DNA of 64,000 bases from Cognatundibacterium luofuense (GCF_018139685.1 NZ_JAGSPN010000010.1:115922-179921); one strand, 5' to 3'. Counted from the first letter of the stretch, positions 19,837 through 29,127 are shown. The notes: generated by a model from the sequence alone, not told the origin. Program-made: numbers and translations.

Positions 19837-20256
19837 TTACTGTACCCGGCGATGATGCAGTAAGGCCTGACCGGCTTCATTAGGAATAAATGCCAGTGCT
19901 TCACCCGAAACCACCAGCAGATAGCCGGAAGCGACCACAGTTACTTCGATAATGGTGCCGCTGGTGATGGTGGCTTCTTTGATCACGTTGCCGGATAACT
20001 TCAGCGTTACGCTGGCAGCATCGCCTGAAGCTTTGGCGACCACAACCACACTGTCACCGGTCTTTTGCGCAGTTTGTACCACCAGATAGCCGGAGGCTTT
20101 CACCATAGTCAGGCTGCCGGCGACCACCAGAGCTGTACCAAAGGAAGCTGCCTGCGATGACTGCCCTGAGGCTTCAGATAAGCGGTCGGCTGCCACGGCA
20201 GATGTACTGAGGGCGATGGCGGTGATGACGGAAACGATGCGAACAGAAAAGACCAT
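19837..20256 (-). CDS. Small exported protein, first gene of the DUF2145 pair
   Basis: The 139-residue product has a signal peptide (residues 1-22, ending AVAA). The mature part is rich in Val, Ala, Ser and Gly. It has repeated strand-like units with the pattern SGxLLVV/SGYLVVQ (KASGYLVVQTAQKTGDSVVV and TVVASGYLLVVSGEAL). No known catalytic motif is seen. A CAGGAG ribosome site is present. It precedes the DUF2145 gene with a 2-base gap and probably forms a two-gene envelope unit. The function is unknown. Confidence 0.7.
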   Translation of the reverse strand: MVFSVRIVSVITAIALSTSAVAADRLSEASGQSSQAASFGTALVVAGSLTMVKASGYLVVQTAQKTGDSVVVVAKASGDAASVTLKLSGNVIKEATITSGTIIEVTVVASGYLLVVSGEALAFIPNEAGQALLHHRRVQ

Positions 20257-20392
20257 GAAAAACTCCTGTGATGCATGTCATCCGGCGGATCACATGGCTG
20301 AGCTTTCGTTGTAGCACAGTGTTTTGTGATCCGCACCGCGTATCCGGTAAGCGCCTGAAAAGGCTACTGTCAGGCGACTTTTTCGCTGCTTT

Positions 20393-21781
20393 TCAGTCGG
20401 CCAGTTTCTTGCCGGGAATACGCTGACCATTTTGCTGCAGAGTCAGTTGGCTGATACGTCCGTCAGCATCACGCTGAAAGGTAATGACAGCGCCAACTTC
20501 TGGGATTTCAAAACTGTCTTCAGCGATGACCGCAGCGCGGAATGCAGGCTGACCGCTCGCCTGTATCGTCAGGCTATTGTTGCCGGGTGTAACCGTGATA
20601 ATGAAAGCCGGGGTCAGTGCATAACGACCGCTGAATTGTTGCAAGGCTTCCGCAGACAAATGTACAGCCTTGTGTTCCGGCAACTGTTGCGGAAACAGGG
20701 CGGCAATACCGAGAGCTTCCGGCGAACGTGCGGTATTGGTCAGAACAATCACACCCAGTTTTCCGTCTGCACTGAACGCGGCGAAGCTCGCGTAGCCCCC
20801 GGTCATACCGTTATGCCAGACCATATCCCTGCCATACATATTGCTCAGATGCCAACCGAATGCGATCCGCGTTTTTGGCGTGGAGGTATCGCGTTGTGCA
20901 GTCTGCACCAGCTTTTCTGCTGATGCCTGATCAGTGCGCGCTGCAGCCATCAGTGTATCCAGATAGCGCAGCATATCTGCTGCATCAGATCGTACCGCTC
21001 CGGCGGCCGCCATCGCGTCAAAATCCCAGCCTGAAACCGGCTTACCACTGGCATCGTGTCCGCCCTGCAAGCGTTTTTGCATCTCAGTACTGAGTTGTAT
21101 TCCTGTTGAAGGCATGCCAAACGGCTTGCTGATTTCTTCACGAATCATTTGCTCAAACGGCTTTCCTGAAACAGTAGCAAGCGCACAACCAAGCATGCCG
21201 TAGCCAAGATTTGAATAAGCGTATTTACCTTTTCCGGGAAGATTTTTTATCGTTTGAATATACGAATTAAGATCTTTCTGCGTATAGTCGGCATAGGGGT
21301 TGGCCATGTTTTTCGGCTGCAAATTTTCTGGCAGACGGGGCAGACCGGATGTATGGGTTGCGAGGTCCAGCCAGCTGATGCTGAGTCCGGCGGAAGCCGT
21401 TGGCATACAGTCAGGCGCAAGCTCCGCCACTGGCTGTGCAGCTTGTATCCGGCCCTGCTGTATTTGCTTTGCCAGTATCAGGGCCGTCATGGTTTTTGTC
21501 AGTGATCCGATTTCGTAAATGCTGTTTTTGTCCGGTACAGGCTGGCCTTTGGCACTGAAGCCGGCAAACTGATGACGCTGACCATCGCTAACCCCGATGA
21601 TGACGCTGGCAAATTCTCCGTCTTCCACTTTCTGGCTGATCAGCTGTTGAACTTTGTCATGCAGCAGTGTTTGCGGAGTTGCTGCGTCAGACGTTTCAGC
21701 ATACGCAAAACAACTGATTGCCGAGATGCAGGCTGCTGCTACTGTGGATTTCAGCAGTGATAAATGGTGAGCACGATACAT
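20393..21781 (-). CDS. Exported serine hydrolase of the class C beta-lactamase fold
   Basis: The 462-residue protein has a signal peptide (residues 1-29, ending AYA). The active-site S-x-x-K is in YEIGSLTKTMTAL and the Tyr motif in KYAYSNLGYGMLG. The third motif is HNG (VWHNGMTGGYASFAAF) in place of KTG, as in many esterase or peptidase members of this fold. A C-terminal domain of about 90 residues resembles the DUF3471-like tail. It lies 11 bases after the membrane-partner gene of an ECF sigma factor and is probably in the same operon. It acts in the periplasm. Beta-lactam resistance is not implied. Confidence 0.88.
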   Translation of the reverse strand: MYRAHHLSLLKSTVAAACISAISCFAYAETSDAATPQTLLHDKVQQLISQKVEDGEFASVIIGVSDGQRHQFAGFSAKGQPVPDKNSIYEIGSLTKTMTALILAKQIQQGRIQAAQPVAELAPDCMPTASAGLSISWLDLATHTSGLPRLPENLQPKNMANPYADYTQKDLNSYIQTIKNLPGKGKYAYSNLGYGMLGCALATVSGKPFEQMIREEISKPFGMPSTGIQLSTEMQKRLQGGHDASGKPVSGWDFDAMAAAGAVRSDAADMLRYLDTLMAAARTDQASAEKLVQTAQRDTSTPKTRIAFGWHLSNMYGRDMVWHNGMTGGYASFAAFSADGKLGVIVLTNTARSPEALGIAALFPQQLPEHKAVHLSAEALQQFSGRYALTPAFIITVTPGNNSLTIQASGQPAFRAAVIAEDSFEIPEVGAVITFQRDADGRISQLTLQQNGQRIPGKKLAD

Positions 21782-21792
21782 AGCAGCCTTCC

Positions 21793-22368
21793 TTATTCAG
21801 ATACAGAATGTTGATCGAGACGATGAATTTCTTTTTGCACACGGTGTGCTGCCAGCCAGTTGGCAAGCAAAACCAATGCAAAAATCACGGCAATCGCTAA
21901 GTTAGCGAGCAAGCCACGGGCAAACGGTGCGCCGGTGCCGAGTTCTGTTTCCACACCCCAGCGAAACACCACAGTACCGGGAATCATCGGGCCCAGATAC
22001 CATAACCAGACTGCACGTAATGCATCACGCTGCCGCACTAACTGCTGACGATAAAAATGACTGCAGCCTTGCTGCGCTAGTTGCTGCGGCAATGTCGTTG
22101 CCGATGCACGGCGGTGCAACTGCCAGGCAACGACGCATGTTCCCAGAATGATCAGTACGCTGCCAGTGCGCATCAGCGGTGTTGCGAAGCTGAACCAGTA
22201 ACCGGTAAATACAGCGATCACCAGCACGCAGGCGGCATATTCGATCAGGTTTCGGAACAGCACACTGCGTTCTAGTCCGCGCGCTTTTTTTCTCAGATCA
22301 TCCACGGTCCAGTGCAATTCAGGCACTGGCTGGGTATGCCATAAAGACTGAATATCATCGTGACTCAT
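21793..22368 (-). CDS. Membrane protein, probable regulator partner of the ECF sigma factor
   Basis: The 191-residue product has about 35 soluble N-terminal residues. Two hydrophobic segments follow (about 43-62 and 68-85), then two more near residues 125-140 and 155-175. Its start overlaps the sigma-factor stop by ATGA, the usual position for an anti-sigma factor. I see no zinc anti-sigma motif (HxxxCxxC), so this would be a non-classical type. An AAAGGAG site precedes the start. Confidence 0.6.
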   Translation of the reverse strand: MSHDDIQSLWHTQPVPELHWTVDDLRKKARGLERSVLFRNLIEYAACVLVIAVFTGYWFSFATPLMRTGSVLIILGTCVVAWQLHRRASATTLPQQLAQQGCSHFYRQQLVRQRDALRAVWLWYLGPMIPGTVVFRWGVETELGTGAPFARGLLANLAIAVIFALVLLANWLAAHRVQKEIHRLDQHSVSE

Positions 22369-22919
22369 GCTGCAACTCCTTTTGCCTGCAAGCGGCTGCT
22401 TAATAAAGATTTGATACGGTGAATTTTGGTAGCGACATTGCGTGCCGATAGGCCGGTGACGTCAGCAATGCTGGCGGCATCGATGCCTTCCAGATACATC
22501 AGCATCACTTCACGGTCTGGCGGCCCCATCTGATAAATCAGACGAAACAAGCGCTGCAAATCCAGCTGTCTGTCGGTGTTTTCCATATCACTGTGTTCGC
22601 AGATAAGATCTTCTGCATCTTCCAGCGGTACATAATTCTGCTCTGTCGTGCGCAGACTTTTCTGTACGTGACTGACGCCGACGTTATGCGCAACCCGGTA
22701 CACCCAGGTGCGCACGGAACACTGTTCCTGAAATCCGGCAAAGCTCTGCCACAAAGCCAGATGTACTTCCTGAAGCAATTCCTGCTGACGTGCGGTATCA
22801 CGCTCATAACCGGCAGTGAAGCGCGCAATACTCGGACCGAATTCCTGGATTGCAGCCAGATAACGTTGTTCCTGTAACTGATCGCTGCTGTGCGTTTTTT
22901 TATGAAATAGTCTCAGCAT
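22365..22919 (-). CDS. ECF-type RNA polymerase sigma factor
   Basis: From the internal ATG at 22919 the protein has 184 residues, normal for this class. A longer frame to 23024 is open but its first 35 residues look unnatural. Region 2 contains QELLQEVHLALWQSFAGFQ and SVRTWVYRVAHNVGVSHVQK. Region 4 contains PPDREVMLMYLEGIDAASIA and GLSARNVATKIHRIKSLL, a helix-turn-helix for the -35 element. It heads a three-gene unit with a membrane protein and a serine hydrolase. No strong ribosome site is seen before the chosen start. Confidence 0.88.
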   Translation of the reverse strand: MLRLFHKKTHSSDQLQEQRYLAAIQEFGPSIARFTAGYERDTARQQELLQEVHLALWQSFAGFQEQCSVRTWVYRVAHNVGVSHVQKSLRTTEQNYVPLEDAEDLICEHSDMENTDRQLDLQRLFRLIYQMGPPDREVMLMYLEGIDAASIADVTGLSARNVATKIHRIKSLLSSRLQAKGVAA

Positions 22920-23028
22920 GTTTTGAAATTTGTTGTCATGTGATGTTGTGTGTACAGAGATAGTCAGTGGCTGCGGAACTTTCTTACACCGTGACGCAAA
23001 TTTTTTTTCAAACAAAGTGCACAAAACA

Positions 23029-23064
23029 AAACAGCTGAATCCGGATGAGGGATTCAGCTGTTCG
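23029..23064 (-). terminator. Intrinsic terminator of the M13 peptidase gene
   Basis: Arms AACAGCTGAATCC and GGATTCAGCTGTT flank a short loop. On the minus strand they are followed by TTTTGTTTTG. It lies 25 bases beyond the peptidase stop. Confidence 0.85.
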
Positions 23065-23088
23065 GGTCTTACCTGATCCGGTCAGAAG

Positions 23089-25158
23089 TTACCAGAGTTT
23101 GACACGCTGTTCCGGAGGCAGATACATATTGTCGCCCGGCTTCACATCGAACGCGGAATAGAATTCCGGTGTGTTACGCAGGCTGCCATTGACGCGGAAT
23201 TCGCCCGGAGAGTGCGGATCAGTTTTGACCAGCATAATGGCGCGTGATTCGCGCGCTTTGAAGCGACGTGCCTGCGCCAGACCGAAGAACAGACGTTGTT
23301 CCGCACTGTAACCGTCGATCACCGGAGCAGGTTTTCCCTCCAGCGACAAATGATAGGCTTTGATTGCCATGACCAGGCCGGCATTGTCGGCAATATTTTC
23401 ACCCAGAGTCAGTTTGCCATTCAGGAAATACCCGGCAACCGGACTGTATTTGTTGTATTGCTCCACCAGAATGCCGGTGCGTTGTTCAAATTTCTGACGG
23501 TCCTGCTCAGTCCACCAGTTACGCAGATTACCATCGCCGTCATATTGCGAACCGGAGTCATCAAATGCGTGGCTGATTTCATGGCCAATCGAAATACCGA
23601 GCGCACCATAGTTGAATGCATCATCGGCTTGCGGATTAACCAGCGGTGCCTGCAGGCGTGCTGCCGGGAACACGATTTCATTCATTTCCGGGCTGTAGTA
23701 GGCATTTACAGTTTGTGGCGTCATATGCCACACACTGCGGTCAACCGGCTTGCCAAGATGCGCAATTTCACGTGCATGATCTGCCGCACGAATACGGCGG
23801 ATATTGCCGATCAGATCGTCAGCCTTCATCTGCAGTGAACTGTAATCGCGCCACTGATCCGGGTAGCCGACTTTGACGCTGATTTTAGAGAGCTTGATTT
23901 TGGCTTGCTTTTTGGTTTCTTCACTCATCCAGTCCAGCGTATCGATGCTCTGATCAAAGGCTTTCAGGAAGTAGTCCACCATTTTGCGGACGCGGGCTTT
24001 CCGTTCGGCCGGGAAATGATTTTCCACATACAGCTTGCCGACGGCTTCGCCAAGCATCTGGTCGGTCAGTTCGACACCGCGTTTTTCACGGCTGCGGTTT
24101 TTCTCAATACCGGACAGCACTTTGCCGCGGAAGGCGAAATGCGCATCTGTGTAAGCATCCGTCAGATACGGCGCATAAGCGTCCAGTAACTGGGTCGTCA
24201 GATAGGCTTGCCAGACTTCTGTACTGAACTGGCCAATAATCTGTTGCAAACCCTGCAGATAAGAAGGTTGCATGGCCTGCACTTCTTTGATCGCAACACC
24301 GGCGTGTTGGGCTTTCAGCCAGGTCTGCCACTGAATGGATGGCGTCAGTTTTTGCAGTTCATTAATGGAGAGTTTGTTGTACACCTTGACCGGATCGCGG
24401 TTTTCCACATTGCTCCATTGCGCTTTGGCAATTGCCGTTTCCAGTTCCAGTACTTGCGCTGCATGCTGTTCTGCAGCTTTGTCACCGCTTTGAGACAGCA
24501 AGGTCTGCACGTATTGCAGATAGGCAGCGCGTGCCTGCGTCATACGTGCATCATCCTGCTTCAGATAGTAGTCACGGTTTGGCAATCCCAGACCTGCCTG
24601 CGATAACACCAGCAGATAAGCGCTGGACTGACGCGCATCCTGTTCTACCGCTGCTGCGAACGGTGTGCGTACACCGGCTTGCTGCATTTGCGCAAACAAT
24701 GCGGCTAATTGCTTTTTGTCTTTCAGTCCGGCAATCGCTTTCAAATCGGCTTGCAGTGGTTGCAGACCCAGTTCAGCCAGCTTGCCGGTATTCATAAAGC
24801 TGTTGTACAGATCACCGATTTTCTGTGCATTGCTGCCTTTGGCGCTGGCAGCATCCGTTGCGGCTTTTTCGACGATGGCTTTTAACTGTTGCTGCACCAG
24901 CTCGCGCGCCTGAATGAAGCCGCCCCAGTCAGAGCGGTCGGCGGGAATCTCAGTCGCTTTCAGCCATCCGCCTTGTGCGTGACGGTAGAAATCGTCCTGC
25001 GGACGGACGGTGGCATCCATCTGGTCGCGTACCACGCCGGAAACGCTTGTCGCGACGGTCTGGTTGGCAGAGGTGGTGGTTTGTGCTTGCAGGGCAGGTG
25101 CCCAGAGTGTCAGCAGTGCTGCGGACAGGGTGCTGAGCAGCAAAGGCTTGTTGGTCAT
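23089..25158 (-). CDS. M13-family zinc metallopeptidase (PepO/neprilysin type)
   Basis: This 689-residue exported protein has a signal peptide (residues 1-25, ending LQA). The N-terminal M13 domain begins with MDATVRPQDDFYRHAQGGWL. The catalytic zinc motif is HEISH at residues 526-530, within GHEISHAFDDSG. The third ligand is in GENIADNAGL. It ends with the near-invariant MYLPPEQRVKLW. It should cleave small peptides in the periplasm or outside the cell. It is transcribed alone, downstream of trhO, with its own terminator. Confidence 0.95.
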   Translation of the reverse strand: MTNKPLLLSTLSAALLTLWAPALQAQTTTSANQTVATSVSGVVRDQMDATVRPQDDFYRHAQGGWLKATEIPADRSDWGGFIQARELVQQQLKAIVEKAATDAASAKGSNAQKIGDLYNSFMNTGKLAELGLQPLQADLKAIAGLKDKKQLAALFAQMQQAGVRTPFAAAVEQDARQSSAYLLVLSQAGLGLPNRDYYLKQDDARMTQARAAYLQYVQTLLSQSGDKAAEQHAAQVLELETAIAKAQWSNVENRDPVKVYNKLSINELQKLTPSIQWQTWLKAQHAGVAIKEVQAMQPSYLQGLQQIIGQFSTEVWQAYLTTQLLDAYAPYLTDAYTDAHFAFRGKVLSGIEKNRSREKRGVELTDQMLGEAVGKLYVENHFPAERKARVRKMVDYFLKAFDQSIDTLDWMSEETKKQAKIKLSKISVKVGYPDQWRDYSSLQMKADDLIGNIRRIRAADHAREIAHLGKPVDRSVWHMTPQTVNAYYSPEMNEIVFPAARLQAPLVNPQADDAFNYGALGISIGHEISHAFDDSGSQYDGDGNLRNWWTEQDRQKFEQRTGILVEQYNKYSPVAGYFLNGKLTLGENIADNAGLVMAIKAYHLSLEGKPAPVIDGYSAEQRLFFGLAQARRFKARESRAIMLVKTDPHSPGEFRVNGSLRNTPEFYSAFDVKPGDNMYLPPEQRVKLW

Positions 25159-25197
25159 GTTATGTGCTTTATCTTGCGTAAAGCAGCATAGACCCGT

Positions 25198-25219
25198 GGC
25201 CGGAACGGAAGTTCCGGCC
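25198..25219. other. GC-rich hairpin between trhO and the M13 peptidase gene
   Basis: A perfect 9-bp stem GGCCGGAAC / GTTCCGGCC has the tetraloop GGAA, without a T run on either side. It may be an RNA-stabilising 3' end or a Rho-dependent site for trhO. It is not a standard intrinsic terminator. Confidence 0.5.
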
Positions 25220-25233
25220 TGCTTCAGGTTTGG

Positions 25234-26130
25234 TCAGACGCCGGCGCCTGCAGCTGGTTCTGCACGACCGGAGTGTTCTTTTTTGCAAATCGGGCAGGAT
25301 TTGCCGGGAACATACCACGGCGACAATTGCTGGCGTGGTGTGATCACGGCGCGACAGGCAAAACATTGCTTGGTATCCGTAGCTTCTAACTGAGGATTCA
25401 GTGCTGTACGGTAATCAAAAACAAAGCAGTCGCCGTGATAATGGGCGCCGCCGACGTCTTCAAAGTACTTCAGAATGCCGCCTTCCAGCTGGTACACATG
25501 TTCAAATCCAACGTTCTGCATATGGATTGCGGCTTTTTCACAGCGAATGCCGCCCGTGCAGAAGGTCACCACGGTTTTGTCTTCCAGTTCAGGGCGGTGT
25601 TTTTCAACAATTTCCGGAAACTCGGTGAATTTCTGAATACGGTAATCAATCGTGTTGTCGAAACTGCCCACATCGACTTCGTAGTCATTGCGGGTATCCA
25701 TCATCACAACCGGACGGCCAGCGTCATCGTGTCCCTGATCCAGCCAGCGTTTTAAGGTTTGCGGGTCCACTGCCGGAGCGCGACCTTCTTCCGGACGAAT
25801 CAGCGGTTTGCGCATGGTGATGATTTCCTGCTTCACTTTCACCAGTAAGCGGGTGAATGGCTGACGGTCAGAAAAACTCTCTTTCGCTACCACATCCGCA
25901 AAGCGCGGGTCCTGATGCAGCCAGTCCATGTACGCATCGATTTCATGGCGGAAGCCTGCCAGAAACATATTGATGCCTTCCGGCGTCAGCAGGATCGTAC
26001 CTTTCAGATTCAGTGCAGCGCACTGATCGTAATAACGCTGACGTTGTTCCGCATGGTCTTCAAACGTGATGAATTTATATGCAGAAATATTAACGTAAGG
26101 ATTTTCTTCGGTCAGGGTAAGGACGGACAT
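25234..26130 (-). CDS. trhO: tRNA uridine(34) hydroxylase, rhodanese fold
   Basis: The protein has 298 residues from the ATG at 26130. TrhO (YceA) hydroxylates uridine 34 of certain tRNAs, the first step of 5-carboxymethoxyuridine formation. The N-terminal part has [18 protein letters not shown]. The central rhodanese domain has [17 protein letters not shown] and the active-site loop [12 protein letters not shown]. The C-terminus carries CFACR and CPICKKEH cysteines, suggesting zinc binding, and a variable tail. A longer frame begins at 26163, within a perfect inverted repeat. The start choice matters because that repeat would fold directly against the 26130 start. Confidence 0.9.
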   Translation of the reverse strand: MSVLTLTEENPYVNISAYKFITFEDHAEQRQRYYDQCAALNLKGTILLTPEGINMFLAGFRHEIDAYMDWLHQDPRFADVVAKESFSDRQPFTRLLVKVKQEIITMRKPLIRPEEGRAPAVDPQTLKRWLDQGHDDAGRPVVMMDTRNDYEVDVGSFDNTIDYRIQKFTEFPEIVEKHRPELEDKTVVTFCTGGIRCEKAAIHMQNVGFEHVYQLEGGILKYFEDVGGAHYHGDCFVFDYRTALNPQLEATDTKQCFACRAVITPRQQLSPWYVPGKSCPICKKEHSGRAEPAAGAGV

Positions 26131-26131
26131 A

Positions 26132-26166
26132 ATAATGGCGGATTGCATCAGATAATCCGCCATTAT
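26132..26166. promoter_or_regulatory. 13-bp inverted repeat abutting the trhO start
   Basis: ATAATGGCGGATT (26132-26144) and its exact complement (26154-26166) flank a 9-base spacer and end 1 base before the trhO ATG. On the minus strand the distal arm contains TATAAT (26167-26162), a perfect -10 element, so this may be an operator over the promoter. If transcribed, it is a hairpin that hides the ribosome site. Confidence 0.5.
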
Positions 26167-26219
26167 AGTGCGCTGCCGGTCAGATGCCGGAATAGCCCTG
26201 CAGAATTTGCGGTCGTTGC

Positions 26220-26702
26220 TCAGGCGTCAGCACGACGCAGCATGTCCTGGTGTTCGATGCCGTCTTCCAGATACACGGCAGAAACCGGTTCAAAGCCAAA
26301 GCTGCGGTAAAACTTGTCCAGATACAACTGTGCGCCGATCTGAATATCCTGTCCCGGATAATGCTGTTGCAAATACTGAATGCCTTGCTGCAGCAGCGTT
26401 TTACCAGCACCGCTGCCACGGGCAGCATCCGTCGTCAGCACACGTCCGAGTGACGGTTGCGGATAGCTGAGTCCCGGCGGAACGATACGCAGATAGGCTG
26501 CCAGATCGCCACTTGCTGTATATGCCGTCAAATGCAGACAATGCGGATCTTTACCATCGACTTCCTGATACGGGCAATTCTGTTCAACAACAAACACCGC
26601 GATGCGCGCTTTAACGATGTCATGCCATTGTGTCAGTGATAATTCCGAAAAAGGAAGGCACTGCCATTGCAGTGGCAAAGTCGCGGAAGCTTTCAAATTC
26701 AT
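26220..26702 (-). CDS. elaA: ElaA-like GNAT acetyltransferase
   Basis: The 160-residue product matches the ElaA group. It has [20 protein letters not shown] near the start, [14 protein letters not shown], and the acetyl-CoA region [20 protein letters not shown]. It ends with [20 protein letters not shown] and DGIEHQDML. The acceptor is unknown. Its ATG overlaps the stop of the upstream acetyltransferase gene by 4 bases. Confidence 0.88.
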   Translation of the reverse strand: MNLKASATLPLQWQCLPFSELSLTQWHDIVKARIAVFVVEQNCPYQEVDGKDPHCLHLTAYTASGDLAAYLRIVPPGLSYPQPSLGRVLTTDAARGSGAGKTLLQQGIQYLQQHYPGQDIQIGAQLYLDKFYRSFGFEPVSAVYLEDGIEHQDMLRRADA

Positions 26703-27136
26703 CGTACAGATTTCATCAGATATTTGGGAGATTCAGTATAACCCTGACGCGCATAAAAGCGATGTGCATCGGTACGACGGCTGTGACAATGGACTTCTAT
26801 CCGGTCGCAGCCACGCGCTCTGGCAAGTTCCGTTGCGCGTACTTCCAGTAACGCACCGATGCCCTGACCACGTAAACCATCACCAATGCAGAAATAGCTG
26901 ATACGGCAAAAGTCACCGGCCAGTGCCAGTTGCGGAATAAAGTGTAGCGATAGCACCGCGCACAATTGCCCTTGTTGCTCGGCAACCAGTAAGCGGGCAT
27001 CCGGATGCGATAGCTGCGTTTGGATACGCTGGCTGATAAACGGTTCGGTATCGGGATAGCCGAGGCTTTCCAACAGCGCGGTGATCTCCGCAGCATCGGC
27101 CACGGTGGCATCGCGGATCTGAAGTTCTTTGCTCAT
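26699..27136 (-). CDS. GNAT-family N-acetyltransferase
   Basis: The 145-residue protein has a single GNAT domain. It begins LQIRDATVADAAEITALLES, has the acetyl-CoA-binding segment CIGDGLRGQGIGALL, and a C-terminal HRFYARQGYTESPKYLMKS. The substrate cannot be predicted. It overlaps the upstream response-regulator stop by 1 base (TAATG) and the downstream elaA start by 4 bases. It is therefore translated in a four-gene chain: kinase, regulator, acetyltransferase, elaA. Confidence 0.88.
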   Translation of the reverse strand: MSKELQIRDATVADAAEITALLESLGYPDTEPFISQRIQTQLSHPDARLLVAEQQGQLCAVLSLHFIPQLALAGDFCRISYFCIGDGLRGQGIGALLEVRATELARARGCDRIEVHCHSRRTDAHRFYARQGYTESPKYLMKSVR

Positions 27137-27975
27137 TACATCTGACGGAACAAATGCGCATACACGCGGCTGACCGGCAGTTTAGCTTCACTGTTGCGCA
27201 GCCTCAGTGTGATTTTTCCGGCTTCGTCACGCTGTGCCAGACTGACTTCGCGGATGTTGACGACGGTGCTGCGATGAATTTGCCAGAACAGCGACGCATC
27301 CAGCTGAGGCAGTAAATCGCGCAGGCTGCAGCGTATCAGTGATTCATGTTCGCGCGTCACCACGTTAATGTATTTATCAGTTGCTTCAAAATACAGCACG
27401 TCTTCCACCGGAATCATACGGATATTGTTGCCGACCGCCGCGCGGATGACACGTAATGGCTCTGCTTTTTCTGCAACAGCAGGCAAGCCCTGTAACTGTG
27501 CTGCAGGCAGCAGATTTTGTAATTGTGTAATTAATTGGTCCAGTGCTGGTGCATTTGCAGTGCTTGCAGGTGAAGTGCTGCCGGCTTCCGGTGCACATTG
27601 TTTTTGCAGGCGGCTGACCGTGCGGCTCAGGCGTTCTTCGCTGACCGGTTTCAATACATAATCGCTGGCGCTGTGTTCAAAGGCTTGTACTGCAAATTCA
27701 TCATAGGCTGTCACGAAGACGATACGCGGAAATGATTGCTGGTCCGGCCATGCATCCGCCAGTTCTTCGGCAACTTCCAGTCCGGTTTTGCCCGGCATTT
27801 TAATATCTAAAAAAATGATGTCCGGTTGCTGTTCCAGTGCCAGCTGCACTGCTTCCACGCCGTTTTCTGCCAGTGCAATGATCTGTAATTCCGGCCACAG
27901 TTTTTCCAGATGTTTTTTTAAAGTCAGTGCCAGTATCGGTTCATCTTCGGCGATCAGTGCGCGCAGTGTGCTCAT
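27136..27975 (-). CDS. LytR/AlgR-type response regulator (LytTR DNA-binding domain)
   Basis: In this 279-residue protein a receiver domain (residues 1-125) shows the acidic pair in LIAEDEPILAL, the phosphoacceptor Asp in IIFLDIKMPGKTGLE, and Lys in YVLKPVSEERL. After an Ala/Pro-rich linker, the LytTR domain (about 175-279) has VEDVLYFEATDKYINVVT and SLFWQIHRSTVVNIREV. It is encoded with its kinase (ATGA overlap upstream). DNA targets are unknown, but linked acetyltransferase genes may be in its regulon. Confidence 0.93.
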   Translation of the reverse strand: MSTLRALIAEDEPILALTLKKHLEKLWPELQIIALAENGVEAVQLALEQQPDIIFLDIKMPGKTGLEVAEELADAWPDQQSFPRIVFVTAYDEFAVQAFEHSASDYVLKPVSEERLSRTVSRLQKQCAPEAGSTSPASTANAPALDQLITQLQNLLPAAQLQGLPAVAEKAEPLRVIRAAVGNNIRMIPVEDVLYFEATDKYINVVTREHESLIRCSLRDLLPQLDASLFWQIHRSTVVNIREVSLAQRDEAGKITLRLRNSEAKLPVSRVYAHLFRQM

Positions 27976-29075
27976 GGTGTCTCGATGGTGTCAGGTTGAT
28001 AGGTCAGCGGCAGGCGGAGTTCAGAAATTGCACCGGCAGGCTGATTAGCGTACAAGCGAAAACTTGCAGCGTCGCCGTACAGTGCCTGCAGGCGCTCACG
28101 CAAATTAGCGTTGCCAACATGCAGTCCCTGCGCATCCGGTCCCGGAATGTCTGCCGGATTTTCAGGTAAGCCCAGTCCTGTATCGCATATACGGATAATC
28201 AGTTGCTCTTGTTCACTAGTGGCGCTGATCTTCAGTGTGCCGCCACTGATGGCAGGCTCCAGACCATGTTTAATCGCATTCTCTACCAGCGGTTGTATCA
28301 GCATAGGAGCGATCACAGCACTCTCTAGCCCTTCGGGTAAGCTGATTTCATATTGCAGGCGCTTGCCCATGCGAATGGCGAGTAACTCCAGATAAGCCCG
28401 TATCAGCGAAAATTCCTGAGCCAGCGGGGTGCGGGCGGCACGTGATGCCTGCAGTGTGGCGCGCAGATAGGTAATCAGTTGTGCCAGCATATGCTGGGCT
28501 CGATCGGCGTCCAGCGCAATCAGTCCCTGTAAATTCGCCAGCGTATTGAACAGCATGTGCGGCTCTATTTGTGCCTGCAGCATTTGCAGCTGACTTTGTA
28601 CCGCCTGACGCTCAATGGCTGCTGAGCGCGCTTTTTCGGATTCAGCCGCTGCCTGCAATTCTGATATGCGTGCGCGGTTCCACATGGACCATGCACCGAT
28701 CGTTGCAGCAACTGCGCTAACGCTGAGAATGGCTTCGTAATAATGCAGCTGGTTTTTCAGGACAGCCTGGACCGGGTACGCATAAATCCATGCAGAAATC
28801 ATGGAGCCAGTGAAATAGCCAACTGGCGTCAGTAACAAAGTCATGCCGATCACGCCTGCCAGCGGTGCTTTTCCATTGCGCCAGATTGCTTTGCAGGCAC
28901 CGTGAACCATGAAAAAGCAGCAATAACCTATGCAGTTGGAGAACACCAGATTTTCAATAAAATGGCTGTTCCTAGCCATTAGTTTGCTGATCAGGAATGC
29001 ACACAACAAATTGATGATAAAAACATGCAGCAGTCGCTGCAGCAGCGAACGGTGTCTGATCTGAATGTAGCGCAT
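27972..29075 (-). CDS. LytS/YehU-like sensor histidine kinase
   Basis: The 367-residue membrane protein has four to five hydrophobic segments in the first 140 residues and no large periplasmic domain. A coiled linker leads to the His_kinase domain (PF06580 type), with the phosphorylated His in QIEPHMLFNTLANLQGLI. The ATP-binding part has LVENAIKHGLEP and ICDTGLGLPENP. It pairs with the LytTR regulator through a 4-base overlap. Confidence 0.93.
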   Translation of the reverse strand: MRYIQIRHRSLLQRLLHVFIINLLCAFLISKLMARNSHFIENLVFSNCIGYCCFFMVHGACKAIWRNGKAPLAGVIGMTLLLTPVGYFTGSMISAWIYAYPVQAVLKNQLHYYEAILSVSAVAATIGAWSMWNRARISELQAAAESEKARSAAIERQAVQSQLQMLQAQIEPHMLFNTLANLQGLIALDADRAQHMLAQLITYLRATLQASRAARTPLAQEFSLIRAYLELLAIRMGKRLQYEISLPEGLESAVIAPMLIQPLVENAIKHGLEPAISGGTLKISATSEQEQLIIRICDTGLGLPENPADIPGPDAQGLHVGNANLRERLQALYGDAASFRLYANQPAGAISELRLPLTYQPDTIETP

Positions 29076-29127
29076 GGAAGAGTCCGTAATTCTGAAAACA
29101 CGCCAAGCTTATTGCTGCCGGTGAGTT

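Noticed and set aside
18995-22919. Serine hydrolase considered as a beta-lactam resistance gene
   Set aside because: The third motif is HNG instead of KTG and the gene is linked to an ECF sigma factor. The fold is shared by many esterases and peptidases.
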